Source: Streptomyces sp. GESEQ-4 (GTDB lineage: Bacteria > Actinomycetota > Actinomycetes > Streptomycetales > Streptomycetaceae). From it: 64,000 bases of DNA. Of this stretch, positions 25,887 through 33,571 are shown piece by piece. The translations under genes were made by a program, and so were the position numbers. The notes under the pieces are model-generated. The model did not search any database. It was not told where the DNA came from and worked only from the letters and a program-made list of their open reading frames with translations. The stretch is from the NCBI RefSeq assembly GCF_017948455.1, contig NZ_JAFFSU010000001.1:682001-746000 (forward strand), given 5' to 3'. Each line of letters starts with the position of its first letter. The stretch's first letter is position 1.

Positions 25887-28661
25887 TTAGGACGCGTCCA
25901 GTACCGTTCCGCTGATCACCGCCCCGTCGGGCTGCGGCTCGCCGTCGTCGGCGGCCTGGCGGAAGCGGACCGACTCCTCGGGCTCGGTTGCCGTGTCCTT
26001 GAGTGTGGGCAGGGACACGTCGACGGAGGTCTGGCCCGCCGGGACACTGATCCACAAGTACAGGCCCTCCAGCTGGGAGAGCGGGCGCTCCGGGTCGGGC
26101 GACTCACCCGAGTACTCCTCCAGCCACCCCGGGTCGACGTCCTTCGTGGACAGCTCGGCGCCACCGGTCACCGGCTCCACGCGGAACAGCGGCGAGATCT
26201 CCGTGTCGGCCGGCTCGGACAGGGTCACCCGCCACGTCAGCGGCCGGCCCTCGGTCACCCGGTCGGCGACCGGCGTGACACTGATCGTCGGCACGGGGTC
26301 GTCGTTCACCGCGGTCACACCGCCGACGTACGAGCCGATCACCGAGTTCCGGACCGCCTTCACCAGCACGTCGTGCGTCATGTCGTACGAGAAGCGGGTG
26401 TTCCCCTCGACCTTCACCGGTACGTCGATGTCGTTGCCGCCGGGCCGTACCGTGACGAGCCGTTCCTCGCTGTTCCCGGTGTCCGGGTTCAGGACGTACA
26501 CCCGGACCTGGCCGCTGCCCTGTCCGGACACCCGCACGGGCACCCGGTAGGTCCGCACGCCCGAGTCGCCCTCGTCGACGGTGAGGCGGCCGATGTCGAC
26601 GCGCGGCAGGGCGGCCTCGCGGACCGCGGGTGTGCCGGGGCGCCAGCCCCAGGCGTCCATCAGCCAGGCCTTCCCGGACCCGGAACGCGGCGTGAGCTGC
26701 AGGGAGTTGATGTGCCGCAGATCGAGACCGGCGCGGCCGGCCGCCGCCAGGGACACGCGGACCTCGCGGGCCCAGTACGAGGCGGTCCGCTCACTGCCGG
26801 GCAGCCCGTCCACGCGGACCCGGCCCAGAGTGGCCCGCCGCCCTGAGGTGTCGGCGATGGCCACGTCCAGCTGGGTGCCGGTGGTGTTCGGCGGCACGAT
26901 CACGCGCAGCGTCAGCCCCTTCGCCCCGCCGAGGGACAGCGGCTTGTCGGTCCGCACCCGGGCCGCGGACCCCGGCTCGGACCAGCGCAGCGCCACCGCA
27001 CGGCGCCCGGACTCCGGTCCCGCCCCCCACCAGGGCACGAAGTGCGGGGAGGAGCCCGGGGTTTCACGGTCCAGGCAGGCCACGGCCGGGTCGGGATCGG
27101 TGACGGAGCACAGCTTCGCGCCCGTGACGGAGACCTTGCCGCTGTCCGGCAGGAACCCGGCACGGCGGTTCGCGCCGACCGCGTGCGTGAGGACGCGCGC
27201 GGGGTCCGCCGAGGGTGCCCGCTTGCCCGAGCCGTCCAGCAGCGGCCGTACCCGGTCGTCACCGACGACGAACAGCCTGGCCGCCGCCGCGATGTACGTG
27301 GCGCCCGCCTTGTGCTGCTGGTCGGCCGTCAGCCGGGTCCGGGTGCCCGTCGAGCACACCGGGTCCGGCCGCTCCTCGTCCTCGTAGAAGTCGTCGTCCG
27401 CGGGCGCCTGGGCCTGGCCCGGCGTCCACTCGCTGTTGAAGAAGTTGTGGTTGGCGCCGACCATGTAGACGGCGCTGTGCAGGGCGCTGCCCCGGCTGAC
27501 GCCGCGGGTGCCGTCGACGTACAACTCGCCCTGGAGATCGGAGACATCGCCGTCACAGCCCGGCAGGATCGTCAGGGACGGCACATCGGGGACCGGGTTC
27601 TGGCCGAAGATCGTCGGGCCGATGAGCACGGTGCCGCGGATGTGCCAGCGCACCCGGCCGTGGTACCCGTCCTGCTGGGCGGGCGGCGGGTAGAGACTGT
27701 CCGTCGCGGCCCGGTTGACGCCCTCGCCGCCGCGTGAGTGGCCGACCAGCAGGACCCGCGAGAGGTCCGTCTTCGGCGCCTTGCGTACGATCGCCGGGGC
27801 CGCGGCCGGGTGCCCGGCCCAGTCGGCCCAGCGGGCGAGATGCTGCCGCACCAGCGACGAACGGGCCTGCGCGCCGCCGTCCTCGGCCGCGAAGTCCTGG
27901 CCGTTGACGCCGTTGGCCGAGATCGACACCGTCACATAGCCCTGCGAGGCCAGCAGCTTCTGGTCGCGCAGATAGCCGCGATGGCTCGGGATCGACTTCA
28001 TGCCGGCCGGGCAGGGCCAGTCGCCGGTCACGTCCTCGTTGCCCTTGTAGCAGGTGCCATGACGGCCGTGCAGGAAGAGCGCGAGCGGGCGCTTGCCGGT
28101 GGCGCCGGTCGGTGCCACCACGACGGCCTGCATCTCCACGGGGTGCGGGAAGTCGGGCAGCTTCACGGAGTCGAGCTTGTACTCGCCGGAGACCGTCCGG
28201 TACGAGCCCGGCTTGCCCGGGTCGACGGAGTTGGCCGGCAGTGCGGCCGACGGGTTCGCCACCGCCGGGGAACGCCGGTCCTGCCGCTCCTCCTCGGCGA
28301 CCCCGACCGCGTCCAACCGCCGCCCGCCGGACAGGACTTGAAGGTCCTTCGCGGAGTTCAGCGGTGCGGCGTCGAGGTCCAGCCGGAACGTACGGCCGTC
28401 CCTGCCGGGCACCGGTCTGCCCAGCAGCCGGTCGCCGTCGTAGAACTCGACCCGCGCGTCACCCATGGGCACCGGCTCTGCCGACCGCCACACCAACTGC
28501 CGGTCCTGGCCCTCACCGGTGACCTGCCAGCCCGGTGGAAGGTCCGCCGACACCGAGAGCGGGGCCGGTCCGGCCGGCTGCGCCTGCGCCAGTCCTGGTG
28601 TTGCCCCCACCACCGCGAGCACCGCCGCAGCGGTCACCCATATTCGCCCGGCACGTAACAC
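25887..28661 (-). CDS. Large secreted alpha/beta-hydrolase with Calx-beta-like C-terminal repeats
   Basis: 924 aa. Signal peptide VLRAGRIWVTAAAVLAVVGA ends near AQAQ. An N-terminal strand-rich region (about 35-150) precedes an alpha/beta-hydrolase domain with nucleophile elbow GHSRGGEG and the oxyanion-side FLHGRHGTC. After a beta-sandwich region there are two tandem Calx-beta-like units, starting near VDIGRLTVDEGDSG and ISVTPVADRVTEGRPLTW. Probably an esterase or peptidase that acts outside the cell; substrate unknown. GTG 28661 follows GGAGGAGG; codon 2 is TTA (28658-28656), so bldA should gate it. Confidence 0.87.
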   Translation of the reverse strand: MLRAGRIWVTAAAVLAVVGATPGLAQAQPAGPAPLSVSADLPPGWQVTGEGQDRQLVWRSAEPVPMGDARVEFYDGDRLLGRPVPGRDGRTFRLDLDAAPLNSAKDLQVLSGGRRLDAVGVAEEERQDRRSPAVANPSAALPANSVDPGKPGSYRTVSGEYKLDSVKLPDFPHPVEMQAVVVAPTGATGKRPLALFLHGRHGTCYKGNEDVTGDWPCPAGMKSIPSHRGYLRDQKLLASQGYVTVSISANGVNGQDFAAEDGGAQARSSLVRQHLARWADWAGHPAAAPAIVRKAPKTDLSRVLLVGHSRGGEGVNRAATDSLYPPPAQQDGYHGRVRWHIRGTVLIGPTIFGQNPVPDVPSLTILPGCDGDVSDLQGELYVDGTRGVSRGSALHSAVYMVGANHNFFNSEWTPGQAQAPADDDFYEDEERPDPVCSTGTRTRLTADQQHKAGATYIAAAARLFVVGDDRVRPLLDGSGKRAPSADPARVLTHAVGANRRAGFLPDSGKVSVTGAKLCSVTDPDPAVACLDRETPGSSPHFVPWWGAGPESGRRAVALRWSEPGSAARVRTDKPLSLGGAKGLTLRVIVPPNTTGTQLDVAIADTSGRRATLGRVRVDGLPGSERTASYWAREVRVSLAAAGRAGLDLRHINSLQLTPRSGSGKAWLMDAWGWRPGTPAVREAALPRVDIGRLTVDEGDSGVRTYRVPVRVSGQGSGQVRVYVLNPDTGNSEERLVTVRPGGNDIDVPVKVEGNTRFSYDMTHDVLVKAVRNSVIGSYVGGVTAVNDDPVPTISVTPVADRVTEGRPLTWRVTLSEPADTEISPLFRVEPVTGGAELSTKDVDPGWLEEYSGESPDPERPLSQLEGLYLWISVPAGQTSVDVSLPTLKDTATEPEESVRFRQAADDGEPQPDGAVISGTVLDAS

Positions 28662-28834
28662 CGTTGTCCTCCTCCGCACTGGGCTCGGGCCCTCCGGCTG
28701 CTCCGGACGGCCCTCACGCCACGGAGGACGGCGTGCGGGGTCTGTGGGTTGCCTGTGAAGAGGGGACAAGCGGGGGTGGGGGAGCAGGAGTTGACCCAGG
28801 ACTGGCCGGGACGGTCAGCGGGAAGGGCTTGATC

Positions 28835-30187
28835 ATGAGCCGATCAACTCCCCTGCGCGCGGCCGTCGTCGGTACCGGCCACCGCGCCCAGACCTTCACC
28901 CGCGCCCTCGCCGAACGCCCCGGCCACCGGGTCGTCGCCCTGTGCGACCCCAACCCGACCCGGATGGCCTTCCACGACCGGCTGCTGACCGCCGCCGGCG
29001 AACCGCCCGCCACCCAGTGGGAACCCGAGCAGTTCACCGACCTGCTCACCAAGGAAGACATCGACGAGGTCGTCGTCACCACCGTCGACGCCGAGCACGA
29101 CCGCTACATCGTCCCCGCGCTGAGGGCGGGCTGCCGGGTCGTCACCGAGAAGCCGATGACCGTCGACGCCCAGCGCTGTGCCCGCATCCTGGACACCGTC
29201 CGGGATGCGGGCAACTCCCTCACCGTCGCCTTCAACTACCGCTTCAACCCCGTCCACGAGAAGGTGCGCACCCTGCTCGCCGACGGCGCGATCGGCGAGA
29301 TCCTGTCCGTCCACTTCGAGTGGCTGCTCGACGTACGCCACGGCGCCGACTACTTCCGCCGCTGGCACCGGGAGAAGCGGCACAGCGGCGGACTCATGGT
29401 GCACAAGTCCTCGCACCACTTCGACCTGGTCAACTGGTGGCTCGCCGACGAGCCCGCCGAGGTCTTCGGCTACGGCAGGCTCGGCTTCTACGGCCATGAG
29501 GCGGGCGCCCGTCACGGACTGCGCCGGGAGTACGAGCGCGCCCACGGCGCCACGGCAGCCGCCGACGACCCCTTCGCCCTGGACCTCGCGGCCAACGACA
29601 CCCTGCGAGCGCTCTATCTCGACGCGGAACACGACGACGGCTACCTCCGCGACCGCAACGTCTTCGGCGGGCCGATCACCATCGAGGACGACATGGCCGT
29701 CCTCGTCCGCTACCTGCGGGGCGCCACGATGACGTACCACCTGACGGCCTACTCCCCGTGGGAGGGCTACCGGGTCATGTTCAACGGCAGCGCCGGCCGC
29801 CTGGAACTCGAGGTCGAGGAGAGCAACTGGCAGCCGCCGGTGACCCGGATCGCCTCCCACACCGGCGCCCTGCACGGGGACACGGCCGCCGAACACGCGG
29901 GCGGGGTACGCCTCACCCTGCGTCCCCTGTGGCAGCCGCCGAAGGAGATCGACGTGGAGACCGCGCACGAGGCCCACGGTGGGGGAGACCCGCGCATGCT
30001 GGCCGCGCTCTTCGGGCCGGTCCGCCCCGGGGATCCGGTGACCGGCGGCGTGGCGGCGGCTCGGCCGGCCACGGAACGGGACGGGGCGCTGGCTCTGGCG
30101 GTCGGACTCGCCGCCAACTCATGCTTCGAGACAGGGCAACCGGTGCTCGTGCGGGACCTGATACCCGGTCTGTACGGCGAGCCCTGA
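28835..30187 (+). CDS. Gfo/Idh/MocA family oxidoreductase
   Basis: 450 aa. Rossmann start AAVVGTGHRAQTFTRAL; the conserved lysine motif VVTEKPMTVD; FNYRFNP after it; active-site histidines in VHKSSHHFDLVNWW. Length and the inserted region (residues about 220-290, with GARHGLRREYERAH) mark it as one of the long members, related to sugar-acid or glycosidase-type oxidoreductases. RBS AAGGG before ATG 28835. Its promoter is shared with the divergent TTA-containing hydrolase. Substrate unknown. Confidence 0.92.
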   Translation: MSRSTPLRAAVVGTGHRAQTFTRALAERPGHRVVALCDPNPTRMAFHDRLLTAAGEPPATQWEPEQFTDLLTKEDIDEVVVTTVDAEHDRYIVPALRAGCRVVTEKPMTVDAQRCARILDTVRDAGNSLTVAFNYRFNPVHEKVRTLLADGAIGEILSVHFEWLLDVRHGADYFRRWHREKRHSGGLMVHKSSHHFDLVNWWLADEPAEVFGYGRLGFYGHEAGARHGLRREYERAHGATAAADDPFALDLAANDTLRALYLDAEHDDGYLRDRNVFGGPITIEDDMAVLVRYLRGATMTYHLTAYSPWEGYRVMFNGSAGRLELEVEESNWQPPVTRIASHTGALHGDTAAEHAGGVRLTLRPLWQPPKEIDVETAHEAHGGGDPRMLAALFGPVRPGDPVTGGVAAARPATERDGALALAVGLAANSCFETGQPVLVRDLIPGLYGEP

Positions 30188-30209
30188 GCGGGTCCGGCGC
30201 GGTTCGGCA

Positions 30210-30330
30210 GCGCCCCAAAGGGGCGCGGGGCTGCATCAATTTGCGGCTCCGCCGCGATGGGGGTCCCCCCGCTCGAGCGGATTCGAGAGTGGGGGAGCGA
30301 CCAGCCACAACGGACCCGCAGCCGACACAC
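30210..30330 (-). repeat. Convergent-gene repeat, copy D (inverted), with an inserted secondary repeat
   Basis: Hairpin GCGCCCC-AAA-GGGGCGC at 30210-30226, then the common block in inverse orientation. Between its two halves is an extra segment with GGGGGTCCCCCCGCTCGAGC and AGAGTGGGGGAGC, a different short repeat commonly seen in Streptomyces intergenic DNA. So a repeat appears nested in a repeat, between converging genes. Confidence 0.75.
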
Positions 30331-30349
30331 CGGCCTTCCCGCGGAGCGC

Positions 30350-30763
30350 TCAGCTCCAGGCCCGGTACGGCTCGTCGACCAGCTGGAACACCGGCTCGCC
30401 GCGGACGGGGTCCTTGGCCGTCGACAGCCGGACCCGGTCGCCGCTGTGGATGCCGATCGGCGGGCCGATGACCCGGCCGCGCACGACGAACCCCTCGGCC
30501 ATCTCGACCAGCGACACATTGCGCGCGGCGGGGGAGTTGCGGTGCACCACCGACGAGTGGCGGACCGTACCGACCCCCTCGCTGCGCTCTGTGCGCAGGT
30601 CGCTGCCCTGGCAGACCGGACAGAGCAGACGGTGGTACATGGCGGTGCCGCACCAGGTGCAGCGCTGGTAGAGGAGGGCATCCGCGTCCCGGGGCGCGGG
30701 GTCGAGTACGCCGGCCGCGGAGCCGGCTGTCGGACGGGCAACGCTTCCTGAGTGGTGGTACAC
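30350..30763 (-). CDS. Zn-ribbon and OB-fold domain protein (DUF35 type)
   Basis: 137 aa. A rubredoxin-like zinc ribbon (CTWCG and CPVC, four Cys) is followed by an OB-fold with VVHRNSPAARNVSLVEMAEG and GDRVRL. Proteins of this type partner thiolases or acyl-CoA hydratases (ChsH2-like) or help acyl transfer; here no thiolase is adjacent, which is unusual. GTG 30763 has GGGAG 8 bp upstream. The promoter about 90 nt upstream contains a perfect TetR-type palindrome, so it is very likely repressed by the TetR protein encoded just upstream. Confidence 0.85.
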   Translation of the reverse strand: MYHHSGSVARPTAGSAAGVLDPAPRDADALLYQRCTWCGTAMYHRLLCPVCQGSDLRTERSEGVGTVRHSSVVHRNSPAARNVSLVEMAEGFVVRGRVIGPPIGIHSGDRVRLSTAKDPVRGEPVFQLVDEPYRAWS

Positions 30764-30856
30764 GCTGTCAACTCCCTGCACTCGGCCGGAATCCCGCGTG
30801 CGCGGGTCGCCCGTGCACGCACGTGCCCGGTTCACCGTGCCACCGTGCACAGCATC

Positions 30857-30898
30857 AGCGTATGGCACTCAGTGCCACTCGTAAAGGTACTGAGTGCC
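30857..30898 (-). promoter_or_regulatory. Promoter of Zn-ribbon gene with two TetR operators (sites 1 and 2)
   Basis: On the minus strand, -35 TTTACG (30885-30880), a 17 bp spacer, and -10 TACGCT (30862-30857). Site 1, TGGCACT-C-AGTGCCA (30863-30877), is a perfect 15 bp palindrome that fills nearly the whole spacer. Site 2, GGTACT-G-AGTGCC (30886-30898), has one mismatch; centres are 22 bp apart, two helical turns. Confidence 0.75.
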
Positions 30899-30923
30899 CT
30901 TGGATGTGGAAGGGCTGTGGGGA

Positions 30924-31625
30924 TCAGTCGCGTCCGAGCGTGGACTCGATCTCCTGGACGACCCGCCACAGGGGCGCTCCCCGGCGGGAGACGACGACCA
31001 CGACGTCCTCCGGCTGCTCACCCGCGAGCGGGGCGGAGGGGGCCAGGGACGCGCCGAAGGCGGACTGTACGTACCCGAGGGCATGGTCCACGGCCGAGTC
31101 CGCGTCGTCCTGTCCGTCCGAACGCAGCCAGGAGCGCAGCGCGTTGTTGTGCGCCGCGACCACGGCCGCCGCGATCACGTCGGCCTGCAGCGTTCCGTCC
31201 GGCCGGCCGGCGAACCGTCCGCGCAGATACGCGGCGAGGGCGCGCTCGTAGCGCCACACCACGGACAGCTCGTACGCCCTCAGCCCCGGCACCTTCTTGG
31301 TGAGGCGGTAGCGCTGCACCGAGAAGGTCGGGTTCTCGGCGTACATACGCAGTACCAGCCGGGCCGCGTCGCAGACCCGGCGCACCGGCTCGTCGTCCTC
31401 GGCGCTGGCGGCGAGGAAGGCCGTCATGTCCGCCAGGCACCGTTCGTGGTCCGGGAAGACCACGTCCTCCTTCGAGGGGAAGTAACGGAAGAACGAGCGC
31501 CGCCCCACCCCCGCCAGCGCCACGATGTCGTCGACGGTGGTCTGCTCATAGCCCCGCTCCAGGAACAGCTGGAAGGCCGCCGCGACCAGGGCGTCCCGCA
31601 TGGGCGGTTTCACGGTGGAGCTCAT
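30924..31625 (-). CDS. TetR family transcriptional repressor
   Basis: 233 aa. N-terminal HTH: ALVAAAFQLFLERGYEQTTV, DDIVALAGVGRRSFFRYFPS, KEDVVF, the standard TetR order. The C-terminal ligand domain is helical and has no recognised pocket signature. No Shine-Dalgarno is seen; a -10 TACGTT (minus strand, 31638-31633) ends 7 nt before the ATG, so the mRNA is probably leaderless. The operator site 3 overlaps the expected -35, implying self-repression. The same operators face the divergent MoxR operon. Confidence 0.93.
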   Translation of the reverse strand: MSSTVKPPMRDALVAAAFQLFLERGYEQTTVDDIVALAGVGRRSFFRYFPSKEDVVFPDHERCLADMTAFLAASAEDDEPVRRVCDAARLVLRMYAENPTFSVQRYRLTKKVPGLRAYELSVVWRYERALAAYLRGRFAGRPDGTLQADVIAAAVVAAHNNALRSWLRSDGQDDADSAVDHALGYVQSAFGASLAPSAPLAGEQPEDVVVVVSRRGAPLWRVVQEIESTLGRD

Positions 31626-31656
31626 GGTCGGGAACGTAGCACCCGACCCCGGGACG

Positions 31657-31693
31657 TGGCACTCAGTGCGCTGTGGAGGGGGAACTGAGTGCG
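31657..31693. promoter_or_regulatory. Two TetR operators between tetR-type gene and MoxR operon (sites 3 and 4)
   Basis: Site 3, GGCACT-C-AGTGCG (31658-31670), and site 4, GGAACT-G-AGTGCG (31681-31693), are variants of the palindrome found at 30863. Centres are 23 bp apart. Site 3 covers the -35 region of the repressor gene; site 4 ends 15 bp upstream of the -35 of the divergent operon. Confidence 0.7.
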
Positions 31694-31707
31694 CTGGAAA
31701 AACGTGG

Positions 31708-31737
31708 CTGACAGATCGACGTCGCGGCGGTTACGGT
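31708..31737 (+). promoter_or_regulatory. Predicted promoter of the MoxR/DUF2201 operon
   Basis: CTGACA (31708-31713), 18 bp spacer, TACGGT (31732-31737). The expected start point is 31744-31745, exactly the ATG of the 18-codon ORF, implying a leaderless transcript. Confidence 0.5.
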
Positions 31738-31744
31738 GTCGGGG

Positions 31745-31801
31745 ATGAAGACCTTCTCCTCGTACGGATTGGGGGAATCATTCGCGCAAGGTGAGTGCTG
31801 A
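31745..31801 (+). CDS. Putative leaderless 18-aa leader peptide
   Basis: ATG 31745 to TGA 31801, encoding MKTFSSYGLGESFAQGEC. The predicted -10 lies 7 nt upstream, so translation could start at the 5' end of the mRNA. Its stop codon overlaps the next start (TGATG), the classic arrangement for translational coupling. The peptide ends in Cys. It could be a coupling leader, a tiny functional peptide or chance; no known precursor class is recognised. Confidence 0.4.
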   Translation: MKTFSSYGLGESFAQGEC

Positions 31802-33357
31802 TGGCACATCACTTCGCGAATGAGATTCCGTCCCGCCTGTTGATGTGGCAGCGCGTGCGTGAGTACGCCGTGCCACCGTCCATGATCGAGACCGCGACCG
31901 CACGGCGTGCCGTCGGCGACTGGGCGGGGGCCTGTGCCGCCGTCCGTATCGACGTCGATCTCGATCTGCACGCCGTGCGCGCCCGCCACGGCATCGATCT
32001 CGTCACCCGTCTCCGAGCGGATCTGCGCCGACTGGCACCGGATCTGCTCCGCTGGCACATGCCCCGGATCGCCCCCGACGGACGGCTCCGGCCCGGCCTC
32101 ACCATCTGTCTGGCGCGTTACCGGAGTTCGGGCGCCACGCCGGTGCAACTGGTGGTGCGTACACCGCCGGCCTGGGCGGACGCCGGACAGCGGATGTCGC
32201 TGGCCGTGTGGGAAGGGTCCGGGACCGGCAGCCCTGGGCCTCATCCCCATCCCCATCCCCATCCGCATCCCGACCGGCGTTTCCGGCTCGACCTGCACCG
32301 GCATCTCTGGGACGCCGGAGTGAGCGGCGAACTGACGCGTCGGTGCGGTGCGGGTGGCGCGTCTTTCACGGTGCTGCCGGACCGACGGAATCCTGCCGGC
32401 CGGGCAGAGCTACCGGACCGGCTGCACCTACCCGGCCGGGCAGAGCCGCCGGACCGGCTGCACCCACCCGGCTGGGCAGAGCTGCCGGACCGGTCCGCCG
32501 TTCACGAGGGCCCGTGGGCGGTGGCACGCTGGGCTGCCGAGGCGGAGTCGCTGTTGCGGGCCGATGGGCTTCCACGCGGGGCCTTCACCGTGCGGCTCGG
32601 TGCGCGCAGACATGCCGTGTTCGAACTCGTCGCCCCCGACGACAGCCATGCTCCGACGCTCCGGCCGCTGCGTGAGGCGGTGACGCCGCAGGAGGTCGCG
32701 GCGCTTCCGGTGCTGCCGGAGGTCGCGGCACGGGTCCTGCCGGATCTGGAACTGCTGCGGGCAGGGCTGGTCACCGCCGAGCGGCTGCACCCGCTCGTCG
32801 CCTCGGCGCTGGAGGCGTCCGGCTCGGTGCCGGTGCCAGGCCCGGCGCCGGGACCCGACCCTCGCGATCCGCACCGGGTGCGGTGCCGGGGCGAGGTCCA
32901 CCGGATCGCGCTGCGGGACGGGGTGCTGACGGCGATCGATCACGACCCGGCTCAACTACGCCGGGAAGAGCTGCTGGTGGCCCTCGGCGGACCGCCGCTG
33001 CCCTGCTTGCGCGCGATCGACGCGGTGCACCGCGACCCGGAGGCACTGCCCGCGGTCCGGGAGCGGCTCGGCCACGGTGACGTCGCCGGGGCGCTGGCCG
33101 TGGTCGAGGGACTGCTCGGGCCCGCCGCGGTCCTGCGCGACGGACCGCTCCGGGAGGCACTGGAGTCGGCCGCGGCACGCCGCATCGACCACGGGCTCTT
33201 CCGCTCGGGACTGGCCGGTGCGGGCGCCGCCGGAGAAGAGACCGCCCCGGACGTGCGGCACGCGCGCCACCGCCCCCGGATCGACCGCCGCACGCCACCC
33301 GCGACGCGCCGCAAGCGGAGCACCCGCTCCCGTCCCCGCACCGGCCTGACTTGCTGA
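31801..33357 (+). CDS. Unrecognised His/Pro-rich protein heading the MoxR/DUF2201 operon
   Basis: 518 aa; I do not recognise a family. It starts with a helical, Arg-rich segment (SRLLMWQRVREYAVPPSMIE, then RAVGDWAGACAAVRID), resembling helical-repeat proteins. A (His-Pro)5 stretch near residue 150 and three 12-residue repeats (PGRAEPPDRLHP type, about 199-232) interrupt it. The C-terminal half is rich in Leu and Ala helices and the tail is strongly basic (RRKRSTRSRPR), suited to nucleic acid or acidic surface binding. No signal peptide. RBS AAGGTGAG before ATG 31801. It might be a substrate or adaptor for the AAA+ and metallopeptidase pair downstream; that is inference. Confidence 0.8.
   Translation: MAHHFANEIPSRLLMWQRVREYAVPPSMIETATARRAVGDWAGACAAVRIDVDLDLHAVRARHGIDLVTRLRADLRRLAPDLLRWHMPRIAPDGRLRPGLTICLARYRSSGATPVQLVVRTPPAWADAGQRMSLAVWEGSGTGSPGPHPHPHPHPHPDRRFRLDLHRHLWDAGVSGELTRRCGAGGASFTVLPDRRNPAGRAELPDRLHLPGRAEPPDRLHPPGWAELPDRSAVHEGPWAVARWAAEAESLLRADGLPRGAFTVRLGARRHAVFELVAPDDSHAPTLRPLREAVTPQEVAALPVLPEVAARVLPDLELLRAGLVTAERLHPLVASALEASGSVPVPGPAPGPDPRDPHRVRCRGEVHRIALRDGVLTAIDHDPAQLRREELLVALGGPPLPCLRAIDAVHRDPEALPAVRERLGHGDVAGALAVVEGLLGPAAVLRDGPLREALESAAARRIDHGLFRSGLAGAGAAGEETAPDVRHARHRPRIDRRTPPATRRKRSTRSRPRTGLTC
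32242..32271 (+). repeat. CATCCC microsatellite inside a gene
   Basis: Five CAT-CCN hexamers coding for (His-Pro)5. Repeat number changes keep the frame, so the tract can lengthen or shorten the His-Pro run, a potential metal-binding element. Confidence 0.85.
32395..32495 (+). repeat. Three tandem 36-bp repeats inside a gene
   Basis: Units start at 32395, 32431 and 32467 (last one partial), each with GGGCAGAGC and CCGGACCGG. They encode 12-residue repeats of the form PGRAExPDRLHx. The period is a multiple of three, so copy number is free to vary without frameshift. Confidence 0.85.
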
Positions 33358-33547
33358 CGGGCCGCCCTGACCGAAGTCCCTTTCCCGCACTGCGCGTTCT
33401 GCGCCGCACGCCCTCGCCATCCCGGACGGGTCGTCCCGTCCCTGCATCGGCCTGACTTGCTGACGGGCCGCCCTGACCGAAGTCCCTTACCCGCACTGCG
33501 CGTTCTGCGCCGCACGCCCTCGCCATCCCGGACGGGTCGTCCCGTCC
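33329..33547 (+). repeat. Tandem duplication, 106-bp unit, spanning a gene end and intergenic DNA
   Basis: Copy 1 (about 33329-33434) contains the last codons and TGA stop of the 518-aa gene; copy 2 (about 33435-33540) repeats them with only a few differences (for example CTTTCCC against CTTACCC). Each unit contains the hairpin GGACGGG-TCGT-CCCGTCC (33424-33441 and 33530-33547). The duplication separates the first gene from the MoxR gene and doubles a terminator-like or mRNA-stabilising hairpin. Confidence 0.85.
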
Positions 33548-33571
33548 CCCGACCCACCCCAGGTGATGCCC

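Noticed and set aside
31745..31801. 18-aa ORF considered as a lasso or other RiPP precursor
   Set aside because: No core/leader pattern of a known class and no RiPP maturation enzymes nearby; kept only as a possible leader peptide.
32242..32495. Short tandem repeats considered as CRISPR or direct-repeat array
   Set aside because: Units are contiguous, lack spacers and are inside a reading frame.
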